NCBI RefSeq assembly: GCF_034702125.1
Contig: NC_085869.1
Coordinates: 17,353,044 to 17,417,043 of the forward strand
Direction: 5' to 3'
Length of the DNA: 64,000 nucleotides
Source of the DNA: Engraulis encrasicolus
Taxonomy: Eukaryota; Chordata; Actinopteri; Clupeiformes; Engraulidae
Position numbers and translations under genes: made by a program. A model generated the notes under the pieces. That model was not told the DNA's origin, searched no databases, and saw nothing but the letters and a program-made list of their open reading frames with translations. Shown here piece after piece: positions 45,298 to 60,215 of this stretch. How positions within the stretch are numbered: position 1 is the first letter of the stretch; each line of letters opens with the position of its first letter.

Positions 45298-48134
45298 TCA
45301 AAAGAGGGTGGCGTCGTCTTCCTGGCAGGGCCCAGAGGTCAGTACAACATTGTCCAGGCCAATTTCCCCCTGGTCACCTCTGCCCCTCTCTGCTTCAAAG
45401 ACAATCTGCAAAATCAGATGGGTGCAATTTCACACTTCATGTATCAACGTGCACTGCAAATATAGACCTACTACAGTACGACAAAACATCATTAAAATGC
45501 AGGTATGTGCCTGTCAACACTTCATGCAAGTGAAAATACCAGCTTCAGAAGGAAATTCTGCCACATATTCCTTGAGATGTACAGTAACTAATCTACATTT
45601 TGGTTTATGCAGGACTACTCTTTAAGATAATAGTCACATCAAATATGTACATTTTGCATTCTGAAGCTAATAAGGATCTTTACTTATCCATCTAATAAGC
45701 CATCTAATAAGGATCTTTACTTACTATTCATCTTGTAGCATTTCCATGAGATATATTCTGATCAATAATTCAAGTTTAATAAAACAAAGGTACAAAATAA
45801 CAACCAAATGTTGTGTCTGTGATAAAGGGAAAAAAATGTGTTGATTGTAAGCAAAGGTGTAGATTTGGTTTGGAAAGTGGTGGGGACATAACAATGACAC
45901 ATTGTCTGAGTGCTGCATGGTATTTGTGAAAATGTGGTGGGGATAAGCTGGATTTATCTCAAAAGTGGTGTGGTATGTGGTATGTCCCCACCATCCACAC
46001 CTACAATTACGCCCATGATTGTAAGTAACAAAGCCATAGTGAAGCCATTGTGAACTAGCCTGGGGTGAGTTTCTCAAAAGGGAAGTTGTTAGCCTGTTAG
46101 CAACTTCGGTAGTTACCAATGGGAAAATGCATTGAAAGCAACGAAGTAGCTAATGTAGTAAGCAACTTTGGTTTCGGGAAATTCACCCCTGTACTGTAAC
46201 TCCCATACTGCCTTTAGTTCTACACAATTGTTCCGATCTCACTTGTGATTAGGTCTGGTGGTAACCAGGCAAATAGTGAACATTATTCAAGTGTCCTCCT
46301 ACCGCCTCCGGTGCCTGGTCGTCCCATGAGATGGTGAGCAGCTCCGTCTGCCAGTCCTGGTTGCGGGTGCTCCTGCGTTGCCACAGCTGCCCGCCGGTGC
46401 CGTTATCCAGCAGCACCCTCAGCGAGCCCACCTGTTGCCCCACCAGGTGGTAGTTGAAGGTCAGGCAGAAGGTTCCCCGCCTTGCGCGGTCGTTAAGCAG
46501 CAGCTTGAGCCGCGCCACGTCGTGCTTCACTCCCAGCGCACCACTGACAGCCATGTAATACTCCAGACCTTTGAGAAGAAAAGACATTCTATTTTGTCAA
46601 TGTTAATTCACATGTTGATTCACTCCTTCAACATGCTGCACAGATGCTCTCACTTTCGACTAAAACTTGCTGATGACACGATAATATTTAAGACAACAAC
46701 AACCATCTCTCCATCATGGCAAGATGGTGTCTGTAAAGTGTAAACCACAGCATTTGCTCCCAGTGCACCACTTACAGCCATGTAATACTCCAGGCTTTGA
46801 GAAGAAAGACATATTTTGTCAGTGTTAATTTACAGGTTAATTCACTCCTACTAATTCACTCTGCACTGATCCTCTCAATTCCAGGTCTGGAAAATTTGCT
46901 GATGACACAGTGATGCTAAGACTCATCCTTCAACTGCAATGACCTCTCCATCATGGTAAGAGAAAGGCAAGATGGCGTCTGAAAAGCACAACATTTGCCT
47001 CTCGTTTGACCAATTCTGGTATTGCTACTGAAATCATTTCAGTTTTTCTGTTCAACTTTTCAGTTTTTCAGTCACCATTGTCGTGGTACGAAACTCCCCA
47101 GTCCATGTCGTCCTCCTGGTCTTGCATCCACTCGCATGCACCTTGATCAAAGTTGCAGTCTGTGATGAACTCTGTGAACCAAAAAATAAAACAAAGATCA
47201 TAACATGTGATGAGGCATTACCTTTAAGCAGTAGCCTGGACATTCAATATCTTGTGCAGATGAAACTCAGTGTTTACCATCCTGTGTTGGATCTATTTGG
47301 ATTTCTTTCACTTCTGTGGGGGGACCATACACAGACTTGAAGTCCTCAGCAGCTGAAAAAAAAGAGAGAGAGAGAGAGAGAGTTAACTTTAATATGATTC
47401 TTGCACAAATTTCTAGACATTCTGTGTTTTTACTTCTCTGTGTGTGTTAATTGTGTTTTTTTACACAGACATAAAATAGGCAATTATGGAAGGATTCAGA
47501 CCACCCCATAACTGCATCACAAAATGCTGAGCGTTTTTGAGCTCTGGAAATGTCAGCCACATTTGTGTTTTTATGACGGCCACCTGTGTCCTCTGTATAC
47601 CTATGTTATCATCTTACCGTCTTACACATATTCCTTTCAGAAGACAGCGAGAGAGGTGATGAATGCATTATACGCATCCATGACAGTAATATTACCTGGA
47701 ATTTTGAAATCGGAGGAATTTGTGACCTCAGAGAGAGAGAGAGATACTTTTCTGAAGGTTTTCCCCTCCATATAAACAGCTATGCGCATCTGCGTGTGCC
47801 CACCTGTCTACCTGTCATGTCTGCTGCAAATATCCAGCAGGCCAGGGGAAAAGAGGATACTGCAGTTTCAGCTAGAGAGTCCGATATTACCCAGCAAAGT
47901 CTATAAGCCCTGCTAGAGACAACCAGATGTAGCCGGGCTTTACTAATTGAATGTGGAGGGGGAAGGCTGGCGTTTGAAGAGATTTCTTGGCTGCGTGATG
48001 ACAGAGTATCCGTCTGAGCCAGGCATGTTTGCTCAACAGCTGTTTCACAGGATGATAATAAGAGGCCCCATAGTCTTTGGCCCCCCTCTTTGCCCCGGGG
48101 ACAGACCACTGAGAGACTATAACGTTTTGGGGTT

Positions 48135-48228
<94 letters not shown>

Positions 48229-51200
48229 TGAATTCCTCCCTGAAGCTGTTGTATGTCTCAGAACTTGTCTTTTCTTGCTCCCTCAGACCAGACAGAGGTT
48301 TCGACTTGTCTCCATAAAGATCAAGATTAAGCAGCAAAGACCCCGAATTGTTGCTGTCAACTTACTCTTCATGCATGCCGATGCAGAGTGCACCCTAAAC
48401 AACAGCTGCAGGGAAGAGGTATCCAGTGCCTTCTTTGTCTGTTTGTACTGTATCTGTCCTGCTGCCTTGTATTATTTGACATTAAAACTGTGTGCATTCC
48501 AGATTGATTGGGAAATTGAAACAGCAGCATCGGCAAAACTTTTTAGTGTGGCATTTTGGTGTTAGCCTTATGGAAATGTAAAGTACTTCTTAAAGCTTAA
48601 ATATAGGTGCACATAGATGCAGACTAGGATATAACGAATTTGTCTTTGAGATCAGGTGTCAAACATTTGTTTTTAAGAGTGACAATGTGTTTATATTGTT
48701 ATATCTGCAATTTCAAGTTAGATGCAAGAGACTTGATTATGTTTGACAGTCCCATGGATCTTTAAAAAATCCATACGACAGGTTGCCCAAAAGATGTACT
48801 ATCTTCTGTCAAAGTTTTTGGTTATTGAAACAACAAGGGAGTCATTACGTTACTTCAGAGAATTTTTGACATAAATCTTTTTTTTGACACATTTCTTCAA
48901 ATTACTTATCATTTGTCTCAGACAAGAGTTTTGAGTCAGAGAATGAACCAAAAAGCTCTGTAAACGTTTGTCCAAGACTACACAAATCCATTTTGTGCAC
49001 CGTTAATCCTCATAATACCACCTGGCAGCTGAATACAGCATGAACCCAGTGTTACCCTAAACAACTATTAAAGTACACAAGCAAAGATCCAATCCGTCAA
49101 TTATTGACTTAACTCGGCTGGCCAAAGTTGTGTCCCAAAGTGAAATAATATGAAACAAAAACTTCATGAAGGAAGTCTTCGGTTCCTGGCAATTTTTGGT
49201 ACTTCCTATCTTACAGGGGTAGAGAAAAATGAATGTGTGTTTTTTCAATGGGACTTGGAATCCTCGCTGTGGATAGCAGCCCACACATGCCTATAGTATA
49301 CATAGGTTGTTTTGTTTACAAACATTTGTGTTGTGAGCAATGGCAAGATACTGGCAGCCAACCACGTGAGCTCATTTTTTGACAGACAACAGTTTCCAAC
49401 AATCAGACGTTGAACAGTGTGCAGCCAGGGTCACGCAGCCAGGAATTGTTTACAAACGGTAAACCCATGTATAGCCCATCATGTAGTATTGGCACTGGAG
49501 AGGGTGGTGGCACCTGGTTATTGAAAATGTTGGAGTAATCCTTCACGGGCAGGTAGGCAGGCAGGCACACAGATTTCAAAACTTGGCACAGATTGATAAT
49601 GTAACACTTAAATACGAACACCTTTATGTTGAAAGAAGAGAGCAAAGTGTTGGGACTTTTACGTGATATATTTTGGAACACTGGGGGGAGGAACCGGTGA
49701 GCTCTCTGGAGGGAAACGGAGACTGGGAGTGAATTAGTTAGATGGGGAGCAGCCTTTAATGTTGTGTGCTGATAAACGGTTAATAAACCCTTTGGAAGTC
49801 TTATACACAATCGGCCTCCGGAATCTATGCTTATGCCCAGAACTCACTTTACAATAATATTGGCAAAGTGCATGGTGTTACTTGTGTTGCCTGTGATTAG
49901 ACTTTAGACTGCATCAGCTCTGATCATTTTGACCACTCTGATATGAATTCTCATTGTCCGTGTCGGCGATGCCACATTATAACACAGCCTCCTATCAGAA
50001 TTTCAATGACCAACTAAGTCATGTATTGCGCAGTAGTGTAGTAGTATACTGAAGTTGTTGAGCTTTTTCAAGGAGCCCATGGGTGGAACGATGTGCATTT
50101 TGAAGGTCTATTCAGCAGTTCAAAGTTTTGAACAGCTCTTTGTTGGGCCGTCATTTGTCAGAGTTTAAAATTGAAACTCACAGGAAATCTAGTGGCTTAG
50201 TGGCACACAAGGACCCTTGGACTTTATGAGAACTCTAATGACTTAAATCACAAGTTACATTACTGCACATCACCCCACCACCCCCCAAGTGCATTGTTTG
50301 TGAATGTACTTGTCTGTGTCTGATATGCAAAGGTGTAGGTTTGGCCTGGAAAGAGGTGGGGACATTAATATGGCAAATTGCAGGTACTCTATTTTTGCAT
50401 TATATTTGTGGAAAAAGTGGTAGGGAAAAGCGACATGTCCCCATCATCCACACCTAAAATTACGCCCATTCTGATATGTAATTGTGAAAAAAGCGATACA
50501 GATTTTCAATTAGTAGAAGAAGAAACTCACTGAAAACATCTCCTCTGGGATGCTCCTCGTTGTCCACGTAGTTCTCCTCCGTGCCCCCATCTCCTCTCTC
50601 GGCCTCTTCCTCCTCAACGTACTCCTCTTCGGCTTCGGGGAAGATGGCCTGGTTTTCCCCAGGGCCGCCGATGTAGACCTCTCCATCATAGTCAAACGGC
50701 TGGAGGCGGGGTGCTGCCTCGGTCGCCGGTGGCTCAGGAATCACGTTTCTCTGCTCAACATCGGGCTTACGGGGCTTCAGTGGGGAGTCTGGAATTGCTA
50801 CAGAGGCAGGGGGATTGCATCTGTCAAAGACATTTTCTGTGTTTGCATGCGTGCGTGCGTGCCTGTGTGTGGAGGCATGCGCATGTGTGTGCGTGTGCAA
50901 GTGCGTGTATACTATTCAGGATGTTTTTGCTTCCATCAGTTCTGAGATCCACATCCGAATGCATTTGGGGAGAAGCTTCATATTTTTAAGGAGTATGTTT
51001 TAAGGTTTTGCCATTTTAGACACCTCATAAACAGACTTAATGAGACTTTTTTTTTCTTTCATGCCTTTTTTTGACATAGCCAAACACGCTATGAAGCATT
51101 CCCCAAGTAAAAAAAAAGTGTACTTAATATATACTTAATAAGTACGTTTTATTGTATTTAAAGTGTACTTCAAAAGTGTGTATTTAAAGAATGTTATTTT

Positions 51201-54200
51201 GGGACAACTTATAGTATACTTAAATGTACTTGAAATATAATTAAGTAGAGCTTAAACACATTTTAAATTGACTTTTTTGTACTAAAATTAAACTTTGTAT
51301 AAGTGTACTTAATATACTAAAAATATATTTAACTTTAAGTACATTATAAGTATACTAACCAAGTCACTTTAAAATGTGTTTAATGTGTACTTTAGCATGC
51401 GGATAAGTGCATTTTAAGTACATTAGAAATCTATTTTAACGTCATGAGAAAGTACTTTATAGTATACTGCAGAAGTACATACTTAAGTTGTGTTATTTTG
51501 GGACAACTTATAGTATACTTAAATAGTCTTGAAATATAATTAAGTACAGCTTAATCACATTTTAAGTTGACTTTTTTGTACTAAAATGAAACTTTGTACA
51601 AGTGTACTTAATATACTAAAAATATATTTAACTTTAAGTACATTATAAGTATACTAACCAAATAACTTTAAAATGTGTTTAATGTGTACTTTAGCATGCA
51701 GATAAGTGCAATTTAAGTACATTAGAAATCTATTTCAATGTCACAAGAAAGTACTTTATAGCATGCTGCAGAAGTATATACTTAAGTTGTGTTATTTTGG
51801 GACAACTTATAGTGCACTTAAATACACTTGAAGTATGATTAAGTAGAGCTTAAACACATTTTAAGTTTACTTTTTTGTACTAAAATCAAACTTTGTACAA
51901 GTGCACTTAATGTACTAAAGCATACTTTACTTTAAGTACATTTCAAATATATTTATTTTAAGTACACTTTAAATATATTTCAAAAGTATATGAAAAAAAC
52001 ATCAATGTAATATCTAATTACTCATTTCCATTGTCTTGTTCACAATCGTCAGCCATTCACATGAACCTTCCTTTCACCTTCAATTCAGACAACAACCACT
52101 GCCTCAACCAGGATTTGAACCCACAATTCACTGAACCACAGACCTGCACTCTAACCACTAGACCACAACTACCTGTTCTTCAACATGCACAATTACGTTC
52201 TTGAAGTAATAGTCTTGAGTAGTACACTTTAAGTATACTTTTATATACTTACAGTTTTTCTCGATTGCCTCCACACAAGTTCTGGTACTTCACACACAAT
52301 TCTCGGAACATCTCACCCATTTCCCAACTCCCCTAACCAATGTCACTGAACACTAAACACAATTCCTTATTTACACTCACATTTCAGTTTTAAAACACAC
52401 TCTTTTCAAACCACTACACACAATTTTCTGGATTACACACAATTTTCATGAAGAAAAACCCTGGTTGTCGCATTGAACACACTGCCATTCAAAATACTAA
52501 ACTCAACTGCCACCCTATGTTCACTTCCTCATCAGATGGGCAAACTCTCTTCATGCCGGTTTACAATCTGAAATCATCACCCCATAGGGACACACATTGC
52601 ATGTGATATTGATGAAAACATGAGTGGATGCAGTGAGAAAACACATTTGTTTAGTTTTTGAACTCCAAAAGATGTTATACAAGAGATCACTTTCATGTGG
52701 TTACCCAATATTTTACAATAAATTAGTACATTTTTAAAAAATGTCAGAAAAATATGTAAAATATATTTTTGCCACACATCTGTGTACTCCGAGTCTAAAA
52801 ACAATATTTCAGTATTTTACTACAGAAAAATACCCTCTTTAGTGAGTAGAACAGTGAAGAAAATGAGTTTCTACTGTGTGTCAAGTTGAGTATAGAGTTT
52901 TACCTTGTGCATATTAGTGTTCAATGGTTCACATAAGAGTGTATTGAAATGACTGCTTGAGTGTGTCATTTGAGAACAAAATGAGGTTTTTAGAAGAGAG
53001 TACATTGTTTTGAGACAAGACGTGCATTTTTCAGAGGAAGTGAAGAGTTCTGCCCGTTGCGTGTGAGGTTTGGAGATTTGTGTGTAGAGTTCTGAGAATT
53101 CGAGAACTGATTCCGAAAAATGTGTGTAAGCAATCGAGAAAAACTGTAACAATAATACTTAGAAATCATTGGTGGTGGTATGCTTTTATCGAATTAAAGA
53201 CACTTTTACATGTTTAATTTGTGCGCCAAAAAGTACACTTAAAGTGCACTTAATACACTAATAACACAACTTAAGTACAGACTTCAGTATTGTGCTTAAA
53301 AGTTTAATAGGTAAGGCCTTATATGCCTTTTTAAGATCTGTTTGTGCTCTTCAATATGGTGTTTTTACCATGAAAATACATTAACAAAATGGAAGGTGGA
53401 AGGTTATTTAATGTTACAAAGCATAATGAATAAATAAGCCTAGGTTAAAATACACTAAAATGATGGTTTAAAAAAAGTACCCAGGTGAAAAAAGTGTACT
53501 TAATATACTTAATAAGTATGTATTTTTGTATTTAGAATATACTTCAAAAGTGTGTATTTAAAGAACGTTATTTTGGGACAACGTATAGTATACTTAAATA
53601 CACTTGAAGTATGATTAAGTAGAGCTTTAACACATTTTAAGCTGACTTTTTGGTACTAAAATCAATCTTTGCAGAAGTGTACTTAATATACTAAAATCAT
53701 ACTTAAATGTAAGTACATTTTAAATATACTTACTAATTCACTTTAAAAGATGTTTAATGTGTACTTTAACATGTGGTTAAGTGTAACTATTTGAAGTATG
53801 CTACAAATATATTTCAAGGTCATGAGAAAGCACTTTATAGCATGCTGCAGAAGTACATACTTAAGTTGTGTTATTTTGGGACAACTTATAGTATACTTAA
53901 ATACACTGGAAATATAATTAAGTAGAGCTTTAACACATTTTAAGTTTACTTTTTGGTACTAAAATCAAACTTTGTACAAGTGTACTTAATATACTAAAAC
54001 CATACTTAACTTTAAGTACGTTTCAAATATTCTTTCTAATACCAAACTTTAGCACATTACTTTTAAAATACAAATACACTTAAAATATACTACACCAATA
54101 GTATGTCTTCAAATACAATACATTTAAATACAATACACTAATAGTGCATTTTATAATACTACACTTTAACACATTACTTTTAAAATACAAATGTACTTAA

Positions 54201-56149
54201 AATAGACTTAAAATTGAATATACTAATAGTATATTTAACAGTACCACACTTAAGCACATTACTTTAAAAATAAAAATGTACTTACAATACATTTAAATGC
54301 AATACACTAATAGTGTATTTTAAAATATTACACTTAAGTACATAACTTTTAAAATACAAAGATACTTAAAATACACTTAAAATATAATACACTAATAGTA
54401 TACTTTATAATGCTACACTTTAGCCCATTACTTTTAAAATACAAATGTACTTAAAATAGACTTAAAATACAATATACTAATAGTATATTTGACAATACTA
54501 CACTTTAGCACATTACTTTTAAAATACAAATGTACTTACAATACATTTAAATACAATACACTAATAGTGTACTTTATAATACTACACTTAAGTACATAAC
54601 TTTTAAAATACAAAGATACTTAAAATACACTTAAAATATAATACACTAATAGTACACTGTATAATGCTACACTTTAGCACATTACTTTTAAAATACAAAT
54701 GTACTTAAAATAGACTTAAAATACAATATACTAATAGTATATTTGACAATACTACACTTTAGCACATTACTTTTAAAATACAAATGTACTTAAAATAGAC
54801 TTAAAATACAATATACTAATAGTGTATTTTATAATACTACACTGAAGTATATAACTTTTAAAATACAAAGATACTTAAAATACACTTAAAGTATAATACA
54901 CTAATAGTATACTTTATAATGCTACACTTTAGCACATTACTTTTAAAATACAAATATACTTGAAATACACTTAAAATATAATACACTAATAGTATATTTT
55001 ACAATACTACACTTAGCACATTACTTTTAAAATACAAATATACTTAAAATACATTTAAAATACAATACACTAACAGTATATTTTATAAAACTATATTTAA
55101 GTACATAACTTTAATAATACAAATGATTTTAAAATATATTTAAAATACACTAAGCTATAAGTATATTTTTAAATACCATACTTAAGTACTGTACTTGATA
55201 AATAGAGTGTACTTAAAATATACTTTCTGAAAATTAAATATATTTAAAGTACACTTAAGTACACATTTTTTTGACCTGGGTCATTACATCTGTAAGCCAT
55301 AACATGGTCACGTGCTGGGCTGGCTAGAAGCGAAACAAAAACAGCTGTGCGGTTTACTGGCAGCCTGCCTTGCCTTGAGCTCTCGCTAGAGGTAGAGAAT
55401 GCACAGCACAAAGCAGAAGAGACTTACAAAACACAGCGGAGAGGAAGCAGCAGTTGGAACACGGCGAGAAGGATGCATGTGCAGGTCAAAAGCAGTAGGG
55501 CTCTAAATTAACACCGGCCAAATGCTGGTGAAATTTCATTTTGGCTGGTAGAAAATACCTACCTACTAGCCACTTTGACTCATTAGTGAGTGTGTGTTTG
55601 TCTAGTAAGATTAATAGCCATGCTGGCTGGTGATGAAAAATGTTAATTTAGAGCCCTAAAAAATGGGCAGCCTTGCTTTGAGCTGCATACTGTCTCACCA
55701 TTGGGGAACACATGTCCTCTGCTCTGGTCTCCAGCACTCTGATAAAAGGGTTTGACTACAAAACACAGAGGCAATCTTCGTTGGTCACAAATGCTCCCTA
55801 TACACAATAGCCACCTGGGGCCTATACTACAAAGCTGGTTCAGGATAAGTAAAGGTTAAGTTAAGATGTAAATCATTTATTAGAAGAGCCTGGAGTCCTC
55901 ATTTTCTTAAGAAAAGCTCTTGTATTAGATGATTTACCTCTTGACTTAACCTAAACTTATCCTGAACCAGCTTTTTAGTATAGGCACCTGATATAAAAAA
56001 AAGCAATCAGCCTTCTTCTGGGTGTGCCCTACCACCTATGCTCTCAAGGATATCCTGTCTTGTTCAGGGATTTCACCATGGTGTCTTTCCCTGGCCAACC
56101 TTTCTCTCTGTCCTTCAGAGCACTGTGTGTGTGTGTGTGTGTGTGTGTA

Positions 56150-56230
<81 letters not shown>

Positions 56231-59200
56231 GTGTGTGTATGCGTGTGTGTGTGTCTGGTACAAAGGCAGATATTTACACAGGTGTGATTTCAATCACAGC
56301 CTCTCCCTGGCTAACATCTGTGGAGTTCAGTACAGGTCTGAAAACAGGAAACAGCTTTTGGCAGGACTCTTATTTGTTGACTTTTTCATGTGTCTTTTCC
56401 TAAACAGTGCAGATGAATTATGGGGCAACTGAAAAGTATGCCACAAAGGTAGTGGTTTTAACAAAGATATTTTTTCATTCCTTTCTTTTCTTTCCTTTCC
56501 TTTCCATATTTTTTCATTCATTTCTACTCCTCTTCATGTATTCTCTCTGGTTTTACCATACACACACCGGCTTCACAATTCTACGTTCTCTGTTGAATCT
56601 GAGTGTTCTCATTGGGCATGGTTGAGAATAGTGGTTCCGTGGTACCTGTGCATTCAAAGTTATGTTATAGTTATACGTAGTTACTATAAGTCTAGCCTAC
56701 TGTAAGTAGTAAGTTGTAGTTGCTATAAGTAACTCTATGTTCTCTGCTGAATCTGAGTGTTCTCACAGTGGATGGTTGAGAATTGTGGTTCTAGGGTACC
56801 TGTGCATTCAATGCCACTGCCTCGGAAGCCCTTCTTGCATTTGCATTTGTAGGATCCTTCCGTGTTGATACACTCAGCATGATGACTGCACTTGTGGGTC
56901 CCAATGATACATTCATCAACATCTGAAATTGACACAGCATGCGGTCATAAGCCTGTTCATCATATTTTCAGATGTATTTGCTCGTGAATCTTTCCTCGGC
57001 ATATCTCCTTACCTACGCAGTCATATTTCCCATCGACATATTTCAAGTCGAAGCCATGTTGGCACTTGCAGAAGTAACTTCCAAAAGTGTTGACACATCG
57101 TCGGTTGAAAGGACACAGATTTTGTCCCGTCACACACTCGTCAATATCTAAAGGTTAACAGATGAAGGATCAGAGTTATCACATCTTTAAAGCATTTAAA
57201 AATACCATTGTCAATGTTACAGAAAAAGAAATGGTATGATGATGTGTACAGTAAGGCTGCCACCCATTTTATATGGTTTAGTCATAAATGGAACAATGTG
57301 GTTTTTACTGTAGCCTCTTACTGCAGATGGGGTTGCCGGCGAGCCTATTCACTATTTGTTGAAAATACTCAACTACACCATAACAACATTGCTATGACAG
57401 TACCAAGAGCCTTAAGTTACAGGTAAAGACATAGCCATTACAATTTTGGTGTCAGTAAGGTTATAACATAGGCTTTGCGCTAAGGGCTTAATTTTGCTGC
57501 AGTGGTAGTATTTCAGTTTAGGAAACACTACATTATTTCCCCCCATGGCTTCCAACGGTCCGCAGCCAGACCATTTGCTTGCCCATATGTGTAATAGCTG
57601 TTTGGCTTCTGGCTGACAGCTGATCTGCTTTCATGTGGCGTGAACAGTGGTCAGCATCATGTGCAGCCATAGTAAATGTTGCGGTGTTATTTCAACACTT
57701 AGAGAGTTCATTTGAGTCCAAATGATGTCAAATCAACTCTCTAAGTGTTAAATGAGCACTGCAGAATTTACTGTGCAATGTGCAGCTAATCTGCACCTTC
57801 CTTTAGCACCTTCCTGTGCCCCCCCAAGGGTCCGCGGTCCCCACTTTGAAAACCACTGGACAAGGTTGATGACGTGTGATAGCTAGCATAGCAAGTAATA
57901 ATTTTCTTTGCTCACCCACACAGGACCTCTCGTCTGGCCCCAGTTGGAGGCCTGTGGAGGGGCAGAGACAGCGCGTCTCCCCCTGCACCTCCTCGCAGCC
58001 GTACTGACAGTTGGCCAAGCCACAGGTCCTTGAATCTGCCGAGCCGCAATATAGTACAAATGGAGAGTCAGGAGAATGACATATTCACCATACAGTATTA
58101 CCATTACAGCTCATAGTTTCGGAGTTGTATTAAGTAGAAGTTGAAGTACTCTTGCAGATGTAATTACAACACTTCTGGTATGATATTACAGGGTTTCAAC
58201 TAAGTAATATCATACTTCTCTGTAAGAGTGCATAGTTTTATAGTGGACTTTCAGTGTGAATACTGTATACCATGCTCATGTGTTGGGCATTTGGTGCCCT
58301 GCATGGAAATCAACATAATATACCCATTGCTCATAGTTAAGAGGATGTTTAAAACGAATCTGCTATGTTTACTTGTTGACTATTTAGTGCTCTATGTGGG
58401 AAACAAAATAATTTAACTTGCAGGATATTGCTGTGCACTATATGATGAACAAGCAGAGTTGTGTAAAGTAGAAGTAGAAGTACTCTTATACATGTAATTA
58501 GCACTAGTGGTATGATATTACATGGTTTCAACTTTGTAATATCATACTCCCAGTGTTGTAATTACACCTGTAAGAGTACTTTTACTTCTACTTCATACAA
58601 CTCTGCGAACAAGTGAATATTTCAGTCACAGCCTTAGACAAAAAGCCTGCTACAGTGGCTGAGGTCGAAAACGTGTTTGCTCACTGGCGCAGGAGCCGTC
58701 TGGCATCAGTGTGTATCCGTTGAGGCAGTAGCACATGTAGCTTCCATGGGTGTTCATACAGCGGTGCTCACACGGCCTGGGCTTCAGGCCACACTCATTC
58801 AGATCTGCACAAACACACAGGAAGTCACAGGAAGAGGTGGTCATGAATTGAACCGGTGGTGGTTCCCAAACATTTTCTGCTGAGACCCCCGTGTGCACCT
58901 AAGAATACGACCCCCCCCATAACAAACGGCAAACATTAATTGTCTGTTAATATTTCTAAGTTCAAATTTGATATGCACAGGAAAAGTAAAAACATGTATT
59001 GGCCTTATAAGACAGTACTCTTACTAATTTATGGGGTTATTTTAACTATTAAGCAGTGTTTCCCCCAGTTTTTATAAAGTCATTCTGTCTGTGACTCCCC
59101 CAAGGGGTCCCGACCCACAGTTTGGGAACAACCAAACTAAACAAATATCACTGAGGAAAGGGTTACTAAACAGCATATAATGCAAGCCACTGACCTTGGC

Positions 59201-60163
59201 TACAGCTTTTCCCGGTGTATCCTGGAAGGCATTTGCATTTGTTGGGGCCGACACACTCTCCATGCTGGCAGCCGTGATCACACTGAGCTGGGGAAGTATT
59301 TAAGCAGGGGCGATGCATGAGACATAATAAGACTGGTGGTTTTCTTTTCCTGGAAGAATTTCACTTAATATGTTCTTCTATTACTTCTCCTGGATGCCAT
59401 TCTAACCACCACAGGCCTACAGCTTGTCGACTGTTAAATCCTTACCTTCGCATTGACCTTTGCTGTTTTTCTTCCAGCCGTAGCAGCACTCTAGTTTCCT
59501 GCCATAACGACACACGCCAGGGTGGGCAGACGAGACTTGTCTGCTCTGCCTGTTTTTTTTAGAGAAGAGAAGTTGGATCATCACCGTATAACAATTAGAT
59601 GAAGAGCTTTGTTGTAAAATGCTGTACAATATATCCATTTTGGAACATTTTGGGACATTTTTGTTTTGGGCATTCCATTGCATTGTGTCGCGAAATGCAT
59701 TTTATACAGGTTTAAGTGTGTTCTCGAAATATTTGAATGGCAATAATTCATACATAGATGATGGGACTTCTGAGCAGTCATTTCCAATAATAAAATGCAA
59801 CAGTTAAGGTGGATACGTCATTCTGCAATAAAAACTCTCTGATGTACGGTATGTCTGATAAGTTAATCAAATTCCCTTTCAACTAGTAATGACAGGCAAG
59901 GACAGCCTTTGTGCCCTGATGCCTTTGCCTTGATGTTTTGGCATTAGTACTCAGCGTGCGCAGATTGCAGACATATGGCTATAAGGGGATGCTCCCTTTT
60001 GGTCTTCATGGATAGTTGGACAACAAACTGTTTAAAGTAAACAAGCCCCATCCCCATCTGTGCAAGTGACCCTTAACGAGAATTCATGCAGACAGGATAT
60101 GGTTCTGTCTGTCTCGTTCTTTCTCTGCCTGTCTTTCTTTTCTTTCTCTCTCCCTCTCTCTCC

Positions 60164-60215
<52 letters not shown>

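Larger units (their letters stand above)
47382..50530. other. egfl6 intron 8, mostly featureless
   Basis: Contains a short GA run next to exon 9, (CA)n at 48139-48226 and the repeat at 50330-50465. No other exon or element was recognised between 48.3 and 50.3 kb. Confidence 0.45.
51108..53480. mobile_element. AT-rich AAGTGTACTTAA element, left copy, interrupted
   Basis: Starts AAAAAGTGTACTTAATAT. Three units of about 300 bases each begin GTTATTTTGGGACAACTTAT (51192, 51492, 51791). It is interrupted by a SINE-like segment (52091-52173) and a TA-flanked transposon (52252-53146). Its right-hand part seems lost or merged with the next copy. Confidence 0.7.

Noticed and set aside
52091..52173. 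tRNA gene
   Set aside because: A- and B-box matches exist but the acceptor and anticodon stems do not pair; better explained as a SINE relic.
54040..55115. CRISPR-like array of regularly spaced repeats
   Set aside because: Eukaryotic AT-rich satellite; units are contiguous without unique spacers.
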